Below, piece by piece: positions 23,524 to 35,503 of a stretch of DNA of 64,000 bases; position 1 is the stretch's first letter, and each line of letters opens with the position of its first letter. This DNA is from Megalopta genalis (lineage: Eukaryota > Arthropoda > Insecta > Hymenoptera > Halictidae). Location of the stretch: the NCBI RefSeq assembly GCF_051020955.1, contig NC_135015.1, positions 10,613,616-10,677,615 on the forward strand, in the 5' to 3' direction. A program made the position numbers and the translations under genes. The notes under the pieces were generated by a model that did not search any database, had not been told where the DNA came from, and saw nothing but the letters and a program-made list of their open reading frames with translations.

Positions 23524-26500
23524 TTAATTAATACTTATCTCCGGCATATAATTTCCGCATTTCGGGAATTTTTTTGGTATAGGTGGTAAATCTTCTTGTT
23601 CCCCAACACGCACGATCATTGCCATACCACTTAGTTGATGATAAATGAAGTGGCAATGAAAAAACCAATATCCTTAAAAAAGGTGAAAAGATAATTAGCT
23701 GAACTCGTGAGGATGTGGCGAAGAATAAACTATAGATTGATTTTCAAATTATAGCAATCGCCGTTAAAGGTATCGATGACTACCATTAACTTATCGGTAG
23801 CACCCTGTTACCGCAGTAAAAACGACATTTACGTAATTATTGGAGGACAGTAAATCGAGATTGTAGATAAGGAACACGCAGATACGAGTCATACCAATAA
23901 TATCACAGAAGGCTGAAACTTATTTAAAATACATATTATATTATTTAATAATTCAATGAAACAAATACCTGGATTATTAGCTTCGAATTTAATTACAGCA
24001 AAACCATTGTTTGGTACGGCAATAGTATCCTTCTTTGGTGGGTCAATTAGGTTTCTCTCTATCTCATTGTTCGCGTCAAGTTGCTTCACGTAATCGACAG
24101 TGATATAGCCAGTAGAATTGCCGCTTGGACCAAGTGGCTGGCCCATGCTCACAACACTAAACGCGTAGCCGTGTAAATGGAAAGGATGCTCTATCCCAAT
24201 TGCATGAACTACAATTACGATGTAGATGATTGTTAACCAGCAAAACTTTCAACAGATTAAGTACAAATTCATTAAGAAATATTCCAATTTAGTCGTGCAC
24301 ATTTAATGCAATGTTTGGTAATTAATTTCAGGAAAATGATCGAACCAACTTGGAAATACCTCCAATACTGGAAGTTTGCATCCACATAAATAAATGTTTG
24401 AAGTAATAATACAAATTTGTATAAAAATTGCAAAGAGTTATCGATAAGTGGGACGTGTCATGCCGCAACAGGGCGTTGATCGTGTACATTGATTTTGTCC
24501 TTGGTAAGACCAACGTACTCATCATCCATGTGTATTGTATATATGTATGTATTCAGGATCGATTGTCTTCTTGAAATTAATTCGTAAATATTCGATTGAA
24601 AAACCCAAGAATAAAATAACATATCTCTTTCATGATCATGGAAAGTAATGAATTACTTACACTCATCGATTAGTATGATTTCTGCGATAGCGTTTAACGA
24701 AATTTCGATCATATGCGTGCAAGTGCAATTAGCGGTGCAGCCACGAGGCAGGTCTTGAGAATTGCAGAACTGATCTGCCGGAAGATCCTCCAACTGAGAT
24801 ATCGGCGGCGAGGGTGCGTTCTTGAAATTCACGCTGTCTATTATCTGGCTCGCGACTCTGTTCGGTATTGGAACTGCGTGCACATAAAGAACGTCAAAAT
24901 TACAAAGCCGATCTCAGTTTCATAGAGAAATCTTACCTAGAAAGTCTTTGTACGTGTTAGGACTAAAGAACTGTTGTTGATTTTGATGGATGACAGATAT
25001 GGGCAGATAAAATTTTTGATCCGGCTCTGCCTGTAAAGCAGTTTCGTCGATGGGTTCAGCACTTTTAAGCTGACTTACGCAAATCGCATTAGGCACCGAT
25101 TGCTCGCAATTGCCTATCGTTGGGTTCAGTACCTGCGAATTTTGGAATTGTCTTTAGTAAAACATGACTGCATAACGCGATAATAAATATTTCTCTGCGC
25201 CTGAAATTTAACGGCGAGAAAGATTCAAATTTAAAAAAAAAAATTTATAAATTAAAAAATTTTGAAGTATGGTAATAATGAATCGCAACGTACGGTTCCA
25301 GTGGGAAGTCCACCAAAATAAGTAGGTTCATCGGTAAATGGTATCGTCGACGCATTACTGTATTGCAGTATAGCTAGTTGCTGAATGTCTGGATTACACT
25401 CTTCTAATGCTCGAAGTTGTATCCAGTAAGCGCCGGGGGTTTGATTCGTATTTATTACGAAATCGTATCGTTCTCCTATGGTAACGAAAGCATGAGAAAT
25501 AAAAATTAGCGAAGCCTCGTGTCCGCCGGTTACTTTACGAAAATTAAAGAAAAGTTTCCTTCTTCAACTAAAAAATAAGACTAAAACAAAAATTCTATCG
25601 GACTTTGTTAATTTGTAAGTTTTTCTCGTAATTTAAAAATCTGTATATGCCATAAATGCATAAAAATCCTTACAAATTGCTATCAGTTTCTGGAGTTAAT
25701 CCCTTGTCGTGCTTTGACGAGTCCGACTCGTCATGAAAATTTCTAAGAATGACTTACTGAGTATAGATGTTATTCTGTCCTTTAAAATTGAAATAAAATT
25801 TTAATCTCTTGTCATCAATATTTAAGCATTCAAATAAATTTAGGCTCACGCGATAAGCAACAATTTTCTTTCCCTTCTAAGAAATTATTGTACTCGAAAA
25901 ATTTCTAATCGCAGTAACTGTGGAGAAAATGGTATGTCAACGGGTTAAGTATATCATACCTGCATATGAAACAATAGATGTCACGACGACAGGCTGCACG
26001 GACTCCCCATCCGTCGCGATGACAGTCATATTGTGACCTTCAATTGTTAATTCTCCAGGGCAGTTACCACAGAAAGAGTTAATCATACGGAAACGGTAAC
26101 GATTATTGGCATCCACTATGATAATTTCCATGTTACTGTTTATTGTATCCTAAATCGTAAAGCGTCCCATTAGAAGTATTTCGCACAACAATGATTCGTC
26201 GATACTGCACATGGGTGAAAATTCTAAAATGTTTCCTTAAATAAATTCCTTAAGAACAGATATTTCTTTTTGAACGAAGTTCCTAATTTTTTTTTCAAAT
26301 AAAATATAACTGTTTAACTCGATTCTTAATATGAAATTAAGACACAGATTATTTTATTATTCTTTAATACGTCTTTCGGGTTTAGTTGCAACATTTTGGA
26401 AGCATAGCAAGGAAGTAAATCGAACTTACTGTTCCATTGATTAAGAATTGTCCCCTTCCATTAATCAACAAAGTATCAGGCCGTTGACCGACTACACCCC

Positions 26501-28789
26501 ACTCACGACCCGGATAACGTTCGACAGCGTTTTCGTTCATCCAATCGCTAATGAAAAGCACGTGACTCGCTAAATCATAATCATAAAGATCGATACTAGG
26601 ATCTTGTTCAGCTGGTTCCCGGACAATGAAGCTACCGGAAACACCGTTCATCTTCTGCAACCCGATGTGGGAATGCCAAAAGTGAGTACCACTGTTATTC
26701 GCATGAAATTGGTACCTTCAAAAAATAAGAACTTTCGTTATTTTATTGCCTTAAAATTGGTATCAGTCGGAAAGAATCGTTGCAGAACGACAATATGCAC
26801 TGTCATTTTATGAAGGATTAAGTAAACCCGTCCTTTAGCAACCTGGTGTTTTTTGACGTTTAGGCGTACACGACTCTTATCTATAAAGATAATAAAAGTA
26901 CCGAATATACACATTCGTTCAGAATAAAAATTATATTAACTGAAAGTTCGATCAATAATTATCGGAGTTATAATCGGAATTGGCTTTTGCACATTGGTAC
27001 ATTATTATGTAGAATATTAATTTATCAACAATTTTCAATCATTCATTTTGCCTCCCAACAATTTCGAGTCCTCGCGCACCTGTTCCGATTACCTGAATAT
27101 GTCTCCAGATGCAATCGGGCACTGAGTAACGAATGGAACTCCGTCGAAATATTGGCTGCCGTACTGAAACAATCCGTGCCAATGGATCGTAATATGCTCC
27201 TCAGAAATCATGTTTTCAACATCGATCACGATGAAATCGCCTAAACAAACTTGTATACTTGGTCCCGGAAGCATTCTGTTCACCGACAAAAGGCTCCGTT
27301 GCACCCCATTTGCAACAACGCACTGGCAATTAGGACAAATACTGGTACTGTAGTCTGGGGAACAATATTTGCATGCCCTACGGAATTACTTGCTCGTTAG
27401 TTCTCATTTATTTAAAAATGAGGCTCGTTAGCAAACTACGAAGAGTAATTCAATCCGTTTATTTATCGGCTAAGAAATATTTTGAAGATGCGAATGGTTA
27501 CATGCGTTCATATTACGCTACAAAAGCCTATTTATTCACTTGAAAGTACTCAAAATATTTTTGTTTAATTTCAAAATTGACAGATTTCATATGATCTTTC
27601 ATGCACATGTATTGTCTTTGTGGCTAACTCAGTAAGAGTTATCTGTTGCTATATCAAATATTCAATTTTCTCTATATTGACAACAGTAAATAGCCTTTTC
27701 TTCTTTTTCTGCAGATTTCTGTACTCTCGAAATATTCTTTTAGTTTCTCACAATCGGTTATCGTATTTTAGTCGAACTAATAACAAAGAAGGATCGGAAA
27801 TGATCGGAAATAATACTACACTTTCAATTGAACTATATTTCTCCTTTGTATCTGTAGTTTTAGATAAGATATTCTCTACATAACGAATTGATAAAAATAT
27901 ATAATCATTATTTTTATGCTTACGTGCCATAGACAGGATACCGTTCAACCACGAAATGGTAATAACAATTCTTCGGTTTACCTTCCTCGCAGGTACGTGC
28001 ACAGTCAAGAGAACTTGACAATAAAGAATTATTGTACAACTCGTAACTCATACAGTTCGTTCTATTAACCGGTGTCATCCCACACATTCCAGGTACATAA
28101 CCAGCTATTATCTGTGAGCTTGACACATCATTCGCACCTGAAATTGTAAGTGAATAAATGCTATTAAAAAGAATGTTCTTTTTCATTCAAGTCGACTGAT
28201 TATACTACTGTAAAATTTTATAGGAATTATTAATATTTTGTGTCTTTATTTGTGTATTTTACATGATTATCTGAAAGCACGGAAAAAAATAATAATAATG
28301 AAAACGATATGCCTCTATGACGTGAATATATAGTGTCGTCGAATCGGCGACATTGAATTGCAAAGGATTAAAATAATAGAGACGAAGTTGCTTTATTTTA
28401 AATGCGTAAAAGACATTAAAAAATAACAGTTGTATAAAATTAGAAAAATGGTATTTTGTAATTTATGAAGAATCAAGAAATATCTTTGAAATGACTTTCT
28501 CTAAAATATTTACGCGTCTCAACGTAATGACTGAATCGAATAATTCAATGATCTTGACATAAAAGTCCCGAATAATAGATGAAAATCCATTTTAATTAAT
28601 TTCGACAAATTTTGTATACTAAGAATAAAATTCCTCGAATAAATGTTCGTTGTATCCTTGAATAAAATTTTGTATAATAAGTTTTATACGCTAATTTTAT
28701 TTGTTATAACGTTTAATAGAACTGTACAAAATATTCGTACCGAAAATGAGAAGCGCAGAACACAAAAGTGCACCCTTTAAGATGTTCAT
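23524..28789 (-). CDS. Laccase-like multicopper oxidase B (secreted)
   Basis: Tandem paralogue of laccase A with the same presumed activity. Coding exons: 28741-28789, 27924-28137, 27093-27377, 26430-26715, 25960-26149, 25294-25475, 24937-25132, 24661-24873, 23969-24208, 23524-23672; sum 2,004 nt, 667 aa. The signal peptide (MNILKGALLCSALLI) is on a 49-bp first exon, as in copy A. Copper ligands are intact: HWH (153-155), HFWHSH (194-199), HPFHLH (546-551), HCH...H...M (624-635). Intron positions and phases match copy A throughout. Exons 1, 3 and 9 are exactly the same length in both copies (49, 285, 240 bp), while exon 4 is 24 bp longer in B, adding an LINGRGQF-type strand. Protein divergence is substantial, so the duplication is old. 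A TTAA-flanked MITE lies in the intron after exon 5. Confidence 0.93.
25696..25948. mobile_element. Short TTAA-flanked (piggyBac-type) MITE in laccase B intron
   Basis: A 253-bp block bounded by TTAA at both ends. The left end reads TTAATCCCTTGTCGTGC and the right end in reverse complement reads TTAACCCGTTGACATACC. Inside the left end is a perfect hairpin GACGAGT-CCG-ACTCGTC. TTAA targets and subterminal hairpins fit piggyBac-type non-autonomous elements, and the layout resembles the larger element at 52764-53456. The right edge is only 11 bp from the exon 5 donor side (exon ends at 25960). Confidence 0.65.
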
Positions 28790-30246
28790 CTTGCTTGTGG
28801 CGTAAGAAAGTAATTTCTTCTTATATAAGCAGTTTGAAACAATAATTATCCCGTGTTTTGCTTCAGAATCTTTAATTATGACTTAAGACTAATGGTGATG
28901 ATGTAATTACATTTCATTGTTTTCTTATCATTTCGCAATGCAGCGACAGTGCAATTACACTGCAATTATGACATTTTAATCTAGTATACCGTAGCATGAT
29001 CCTACGTTGACAGTGACATTTATCTTATTACAGATAGTTTGCTAATTGAAATGCAAATTTAATCAAAATCGGGTGTCCTATTTTTACCTATTTTTCGCAA
29101 ATGCAACATGTTATGATCAATTTTGAAATCTTTGAAACAGCAGTCTACATCTTTATTAATAATAAATTGTCTCTCGAAAGTGTATATTTACAATATTTCT
29201 GATGGTCTTTCTTATTGCTTCCTTGTCTAAATTGAACAATTTATCTAATTCAAATTTCGTTCTCTCTCTTTCATAGACAGATGATTTCTTGGAAGAAGGA
29301 TATTGCAAATATAAGATGAGTGCTCAAGATATTGTAAGCATTTATAAAATAGTGAAAATGTGTCACCTATTCTTTTGATCTTCAGTAAAAGCGGTACGCA
29401 ATGATTAGGCACATTTTTAAAATTCCCCTCGGTACCGAGTCGGCAAAACATGTCCAAATTCGACTTCTATTGCTACTGATAGACCAATTTGGATAGATGT
29501 TCATGCGCCGTACTTTTATCAATGCTTCGTGATTTGCACGTAAGAAAATAGAAAATGCAATTGAAAGTAAACAAAAGCACATTAGAGTGTTCTCGTATTT
29601 CTTTGTGACATTTCACAATAATTATTTCTGTAAGCAACATAATAAACATTTATTCCGCTGTCTATTCGAAACTTCATATGGAATACATTTCGCTTGAAAT
29701 GTAAAAGATGATCTGCGCGCAAAATAAATCTTGCTGTTTCAATTGAAAAATATCGTCATAAATAACACGAGAAAAATAACATTGTCATTTATGTAATTAA
29801 TGTGACAAACAACTTCTTTTTCTGACAAATATCTCGTAATCGTTTGTTATCCACGTTAATTACAATATTGCAATGAGATTTCATGCGACATTTACACTTT
29901 TATGTCAGAAGTATAAAAGTCTCATTTCGGTGTGTCAGTGTCACAAGACAATGGAGTTACTGCTTAATCTATAGGGTGTTCCACAGGTTTTTACATTTAC
30001 CAGCATGCGCTGTAGGTATTAGAAAAATTAAATCACTTTCTGTTTCTCAACAGCATACCAGGGTTTAAACACATTTGTAATTTTTCTCGTATGATTTACT
30101 CGACATGACCATAATTGATGAGGAGGAGCAATCGGTTGTACATAGTAGAAAGAAAAGTTGTACTACATTGATTGAGATAAGGACATATAGATATATAGAG
30201 ATAATTATAGATTAGCAGAAATGCAACACCTTCAGTCGACAGCACA
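28790..30246. other. Gap between laccase B promoter and serine protease
   Basis: About 1.46 kb, AT-rich, containing two outward-facing promoter regions (laccase B on minus, protease on plus). No recognisable gene, RNA or repeat. Short frames on both strands are shadows without domain matches. Confidence 0.5.
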
Positions 30247-32418
30247 ATGTATACGAGAGCAATTCTTTTGATCCTCGGTTTAATTATCAATGTTCACGGT
30301 ATTTTTTTTCAAATTCTGCAATACAGCGAAAATCAATAAAATTTAAACAGTGAATTATTATTTTATTTTAGTAGATTCATTATTTCTGTGACAAGTTGCT
30401 TGTTTTGTGTAATTTAAAATGGCTATAAGTGATACAGATTTATTTGTGCACACTTCTAGGAGCATTGGTACCACGAATCGTCGGAGGCCGCAATGCAACA
30501 CCAGGAAAATTTCCTTACCAAGCATGCATACTAAAAAGATCTTATTTTATATGCGGCGGGTCCATCATTTCGGAAAACCTAATTCTTACTGCAGCTCATT
30601 GTATTTATGGGTAAATTTCTATCAGAAAGTGCATTTATTAAATTAAAAATGGCATATATAAAACGAATTGAAAATGTATCGTGCAATTCTTTCTTGGATG
30701 ATTTCCAAGAAAGAGTTAAAACTCTGTCTTGATAAACGTGAAAAATTATACATGACACGCGAAACTTAACAATCAATATATCAAATTGGATTATTACACT
30801 TAATTCAATGTAGTGTTTGTATTGTACCTTCGTGAACGCTAAATTTAATTTCCAACCTTCTTATCGTCGAACGTGTGTTTGCACCTGATAAAAAGTATAT
30901 CACGTCCGCCGATTTTATCTTTTCACTTCCTAGCATTTTTGTGCACGCAGTTTGTTTCAGCCATGCTGATATTATTGAAAAGGAATTGCTCGTGACGCAA
31001 CATAATATACTATAATACGAAATAAATATTATTAATCTGAATTAAACGATTACAGAAAGCCCAAGCTCTTCAATTTAACTCTCATATTGCAAAATATTTT
31101 ATATCTTTCCATTTTATAATACTAATATAATACTATCGGGTTGTTGACTTTTAGTTTGTAAATTGATAGTTTGCATTTCTTTGAATTTACTTCATAAGTT
31201 ATTTAGTTTTATTTTATTTTTTAGCATTTTGTTAATCATGCAATGCGTTTATGCAGGGAGAGTGCCTCCGACATCGAAGTGGTTGTTGGAACTTATACTT
31301 TGCCATTATGGAAACCCGCGATAAAATATTCACCGCAGAAACTAATTTGGCATGCCCACTACAACCCGCAAAAAGATTTTTTAAACGATATTGGTTTAAT
31401 ATGGTTGACTAAAAATATTCCATTTACCGAAAACATTCAACCAATTCGTCTTCCGTCCGTAAATCGCGATGCAACGGGTGAAAAGGCTGTTATTACTGGC
31501 TGGGGAAGACTTTCCGTAAGTTTATCTACAATTTGTTTGCAACGTACACTGAAGTTAAACTTATATTATGATATATGATGGAGATATTTTCTAATGAAGA
31601 AACCAGCGATGAAATCTATCGTAAACCTAACATTACATTGCTTTCAATTAACAGGAGGTAGTAAGACAAAGGATCCGCCACATTTTATGGGGGATATTTA
31701 TTTTATTTGAATTTAACAGCATTCGAGACAAATATGATATATGCTAAAATTTTTAATTATAAAAATTCTTACTTCTACAGGAGAAGGGATTAACTCCATA
31801 TATTTTACAAGAAATTGAATTGGAGATAATATCACAACAGTATTGTCTGTTTGAATGGAATGTAACGGATTCTCAGATCTGCACGCTCACAAAAATATCC
31901 GAGGGTGTTTGCAATGTGGGTATTATGTTATTTAATACCCGTGATTACATCTAAACAACTAAAAACCTTCAAATTACAATAATATTTCGATTTTAGAAGA
32001 ATTTAGTTAGTTTTTCTAACTAATCTCAAGTATACATACATATAATAAAGATATAGTTTACGGTTTATCAATTTTGTTACTTTTATTTATTGGCGATTAC
32101 TGGACGCCGAGATAATTACTATTATCTTTTTTCCGTTTTCAGTAATAAACTCTGACTTCAAATTAATAACATAATTTCTTTCAGGGTGATTCTGGTGGAC
32201 CATTGGTTTTAAATGGTGAACAAGTTGGAATCGTCTCATACGGAAGCCCGTGTGCCAGAAACATTCCTGACGTGTACACCAAAGTGTATAGTTACAAACA
32301 GTGGATAACGGAATACACAAAATTTACAGCCACTTTTTCAAATGCAACTAATACAATTACGAAAGTGTGGATTTCGTCGATACTAGCAATATTGACGTAT
32401 TTACATTTTCTTGTATAA
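30247..32418 (+). CDS. Chymotrypsin-like serine protease with hydrophobic C-terminal tail
   Basis: Secreted S1-family endopeptidase made as a zymogen. Coding exons 30247-30298, 30460-30610, 31257-31515, 31781-31915, 32185-32418; 831 nt, 276 aa. Signal peptide ~1-16, short propeptide, activation site after Arg23 (VPR|IVGG). Catalytic triad His64 (TAAHC), Asp112 (NDIGL), Ser202 (GDSGG). Three cysteine pairs expected of the fold are visible: C40? region/C49-C65, the pair in QQYC...SQIC, and C198-PC. The residue equivalent to chymotrypsin 189 is Gly196, not Asp, so it should not cut after Lys/Arg like trypsin; chymotrypsin- or elastase-like specificity is inferred. After the normal end of the fold (KQWITEY) there is an extra ~28-residue tail rich in Asn/Thr and then a hydrophobic stretch (VWISSILAILTYLHFLV) that could be a GPI-anchor signal or membrane segment. 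Confidence 0.92.
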
Positions 32419-32680
32419 AATGATCTCGTTTTACCATACGTCCATAACGAATTATGTAGACAATTAAACTATCAGCCTTTTTCAAAAATCGTTCTCGTAT
32501 TTATTTTGGTAATCGACGATAGCACATTTATTTGATAATCGAAGTTTATAGTTGTTCAATATAGAAGTTTGTAGAAATTGTAGAAATAAAAATAATTTAA
32601 TGTCGATACAGAAAAAAATGAAAATCACACAAATGAGTAGGGAAATACAGCATAACATATTTTGTTTACCTTTTGTTCGT

Positions 32681-34620
32681 TTATTGAGTACCAAGATTTG
32701 AACACAATTGCGATTTTTCTTGTATGATTTGTTCGGCATGATATACTTTCCAACAAATAAGATAATTTCTAGTAATCTTAAATAGGGGATAGTAATTGAT
32801 GAGGAGAAGCAGCGTTATTGATAACACTTGATACCAGTCAGTAGTACGTAGTAGAATGAACAGTTGTGTGCCCACAAGTAAAAGCTGTAGTCCCAATAAT
32901 GAAAAAAGTAGCATCGTGGGATTACTAAATAATGCCTGTATAAAATAACGTAAACCATAAGCATGTATATACAAAATCATCTTGTAGTGTAACTGATATT
33001 CAAATAACGTACATAAAATCTGTAATGATTTGAATTTCCTGGTTCCGCTACTGTACATACTCCTTCGGATCGATAAGTCTCTTTATTATGCCTTACCACC
33101 GAACCATGAGGCCATAAAACCGAATCATTCCACGCTTGTGCGTAGGTATGATTATTACGATTTTCAATTTTAACCCATCGGCCTAGGTGTAATGCTGCTC
33201 GGTGTAATACGTCGCAGTACCTAAATAATTACGGTATTCATCAGTTTTCTGCAAATGAAGGTTTTAATGCAACATTCACAAGTTGAAATCATAAAGTACA
33301 AATGCAATTAAATAACGGTAATAAAAAAAAGGAGTTCCGTTCATAAACTATTGCATGAAGTACACACCTAACTGGATAAGCTTGAGAAAAATGAGCACTT
33401 ATTTTTCCAATCCAAAACATAATGACATGTTGAACAACCCATGAAACGTTAAAATGTAAATATTGAGGTACAAATATAATAGGTGCAATACCACATATGT
33501 AAGCACTACTAGAAGATGTGAATAAAGCTCGTTTTAAACGACGATTAAAATCAGACCTCAGAGTTGCAACTTCTGTTCTAATTGCAGATGCATTCAATGA
33601 GCAATTATGTAATGGCTTATCTATATAAAAAACAAATATTTTAAATTGAATGTACTGTATATAACAGATACAGTATACTTTTGTTTAAAAAACTTCAGGC
33701 TATTACAAACCCAGTGGATATTTTATTTTTTTTTCATCTTTATTGCATACAGATGCTGTTGATATATCGAAAAAAGGTGCTGCACTCATACCAAACATTA
33801 CAAAATATACAGATAAACTTCTGAAACAAAGTAGATATATTAAAAAGAACTTTCAAATTTAATATATTTGGCTACAATACTAACAAATATGTTGCAATAT
33901 ACCTACGGATAACATAGATAAAAAATTTTCATAGAATTATGCCTTTCAGCCATGTGATATAGGCACCAACACAATACAGTCATCACAATAATTAGAAGGA
34001 TTATCCTATAAGATGATAAATGACATTCTAGATAACATATACCTAGTCAATATAATGAATAATAAATAATACCTCATGACTTTTTGAGCAGTGTACAACC
34101 AGCGAACAGGCACTGACATATCAATAAGTCGATGTAGTAAAGAATAAATAAATTGCCGTGCCATCATAGTCACAATGAAAATGATTAAGTAAGGATCAAT
34201 TAAATAAAAATTCTGAAACAAACAGAAAATAGTCAAAAATGTGATCTTATGTATTAATAAATCAATATAATATATGTAAATAGTACAGCATACCATACTA
34301 TAACTATTGTATGAATGAGGTAACCACCACACAGTTCTATATAAATTAAGCATTTGTAAAGAAGCTGCAACAAGCGACACAACCAGAGACAATGCTTCAA
34401 AAGTCAAATGTCCATCAACAGGTACAATTGGTATAGGTACATGTTTTGGTACTAATGTTTTTACTCCACATAAGTCATCTGATTTCTTGTCATCTACACC
34501 ACATCCAGTTGCCCTTTCACCACTATTACTTCTCACAGTTGCATTTGTACTTCCAGAGAAACTAGTTTGTGACTTAGTCTGACCATTTCGACTAGCACCA
34601 TTGCGTCTTCCACCAGGCAT
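32681..34620 (-). CDS. TMEM39A: TMEM39A-like multipass membrane protein
   Basis: Orthologue of vertebrate TMEM39A/B, ER membrane proteins linked to COPII-dependent secretion (Sec23A) and SAC1 transport/autophagy control. Coding exons: 34294-34620, 34073-34212, 33907-34005, 33751-33820, 33368-33615, 33013-33220, 32681-32935; 1,347 nt, 448 aa, slightly shorter than human (~488). Family marks: the MPGGRR start, PVDGHLTFE, the YRTVWWLP segment, IRTEVATLRSDFNRRLK, a YCDVLHRAALHLGRW block, WPHGSVVRH, and the C-terminal LLLINYYPLFKITR. Several hydrophobic helices are visible. The human loop between the fourth and fifth helices is mostly missing. Exon 5 uses the second of two nearby AGs (ATAG then ATAAG): only the second keeps the frame. 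Convergent with the protease (262 bp) and divergent from wntless. Confidence 0.9.
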
Positions 34621-35503
34621 AATGTCTGAGTTTACATTCCAAATATGCTTTTGTAAATGTAGATAACTAAATATAAGCTTAGTTACATTTTTTACAACCT
34701 TATAATTTTAGTCACATAACGAAAGCATAACACAACAAAAATTTATAGTAAATGTAATAAAATAACTTCCACTTCTCTAAATAAATGTTCTCAAATAATG
34801 ACATGAAATATGTAATACTTTTGAAATCTTTAAGATAGCAAGTACTTTATGCGAAAAGGTATGTTACGAACATCGACACAAATAATCCTTCTTTTAGCCA
34901 ACAGTCATACAATTTTAGATAATGGAATTATTCTATAATGTTTGTTTTTGCTTTAAACATGAATTAGATGTATATATGCCACTGTTACCGGTTTATTGTA
35001 GCCATCTAGCGTACGTAGGGTAAAACTACATATGTAGAACTCTTTCTAGCTTTTTGCAAACAATAGGGGTACAAGCTAAATAATAAAACAAATTTTAAAT
35101 TATGCATAATACAATATATTTGGGAGATGTTCGGCACACATACGTATTTTACTTTTTGTAAATTATGAATATTTTGAACAAGTTTTGATATTAATTAAAA
35201 AAGAAATTTTTATAAAAAAAACAAGATACATATATGTAATACGAATTATAGCAAATCTCTAAAACGATCATTGGCAACACTGATTACGAAATGTTTGCAG
35301 AATCCTTTTGGTAAAGTTTTATAAATATTGGTACAGCACAGCTTCCATTTTGAAAGCGAAGGTACTCGAAAAGCACGTTAAACTGCTCTTCACATACTCT
35401 TTGGATGAAAGCGCTGTGTTGTGCGTCTATTTCAGTAGCATCATAATTTCAGTGCAGTTTCGTAAACAATTCTAGCGCTTAATTTCGACAAACAAAAGAG
35501 AAA
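34621..35503. promoter_or_regulatory. Shared upstream region of TMEM39A-like and wntless
   Basis: 883 bp between the two divergent start codons. It must hold both 5' UTRs and promoters, and the spacing fits a bidirectional promoter. AT-rich; the stretch from about 35330 to 35500 is less AT-rich and reads like a wntless 5' UTR. No TATA box stands out in a convincing position. Inference from layout only. Confidence 0.45.

Noticed and set aside
34213..34293. Continuous 204-codon frame through TMEM39A-like exons 1-2
   Set aside because: The middle 81 bp has good splice sites and no family counterpart, and the frame also runs past the exon 2 donor; an intron, not coding.
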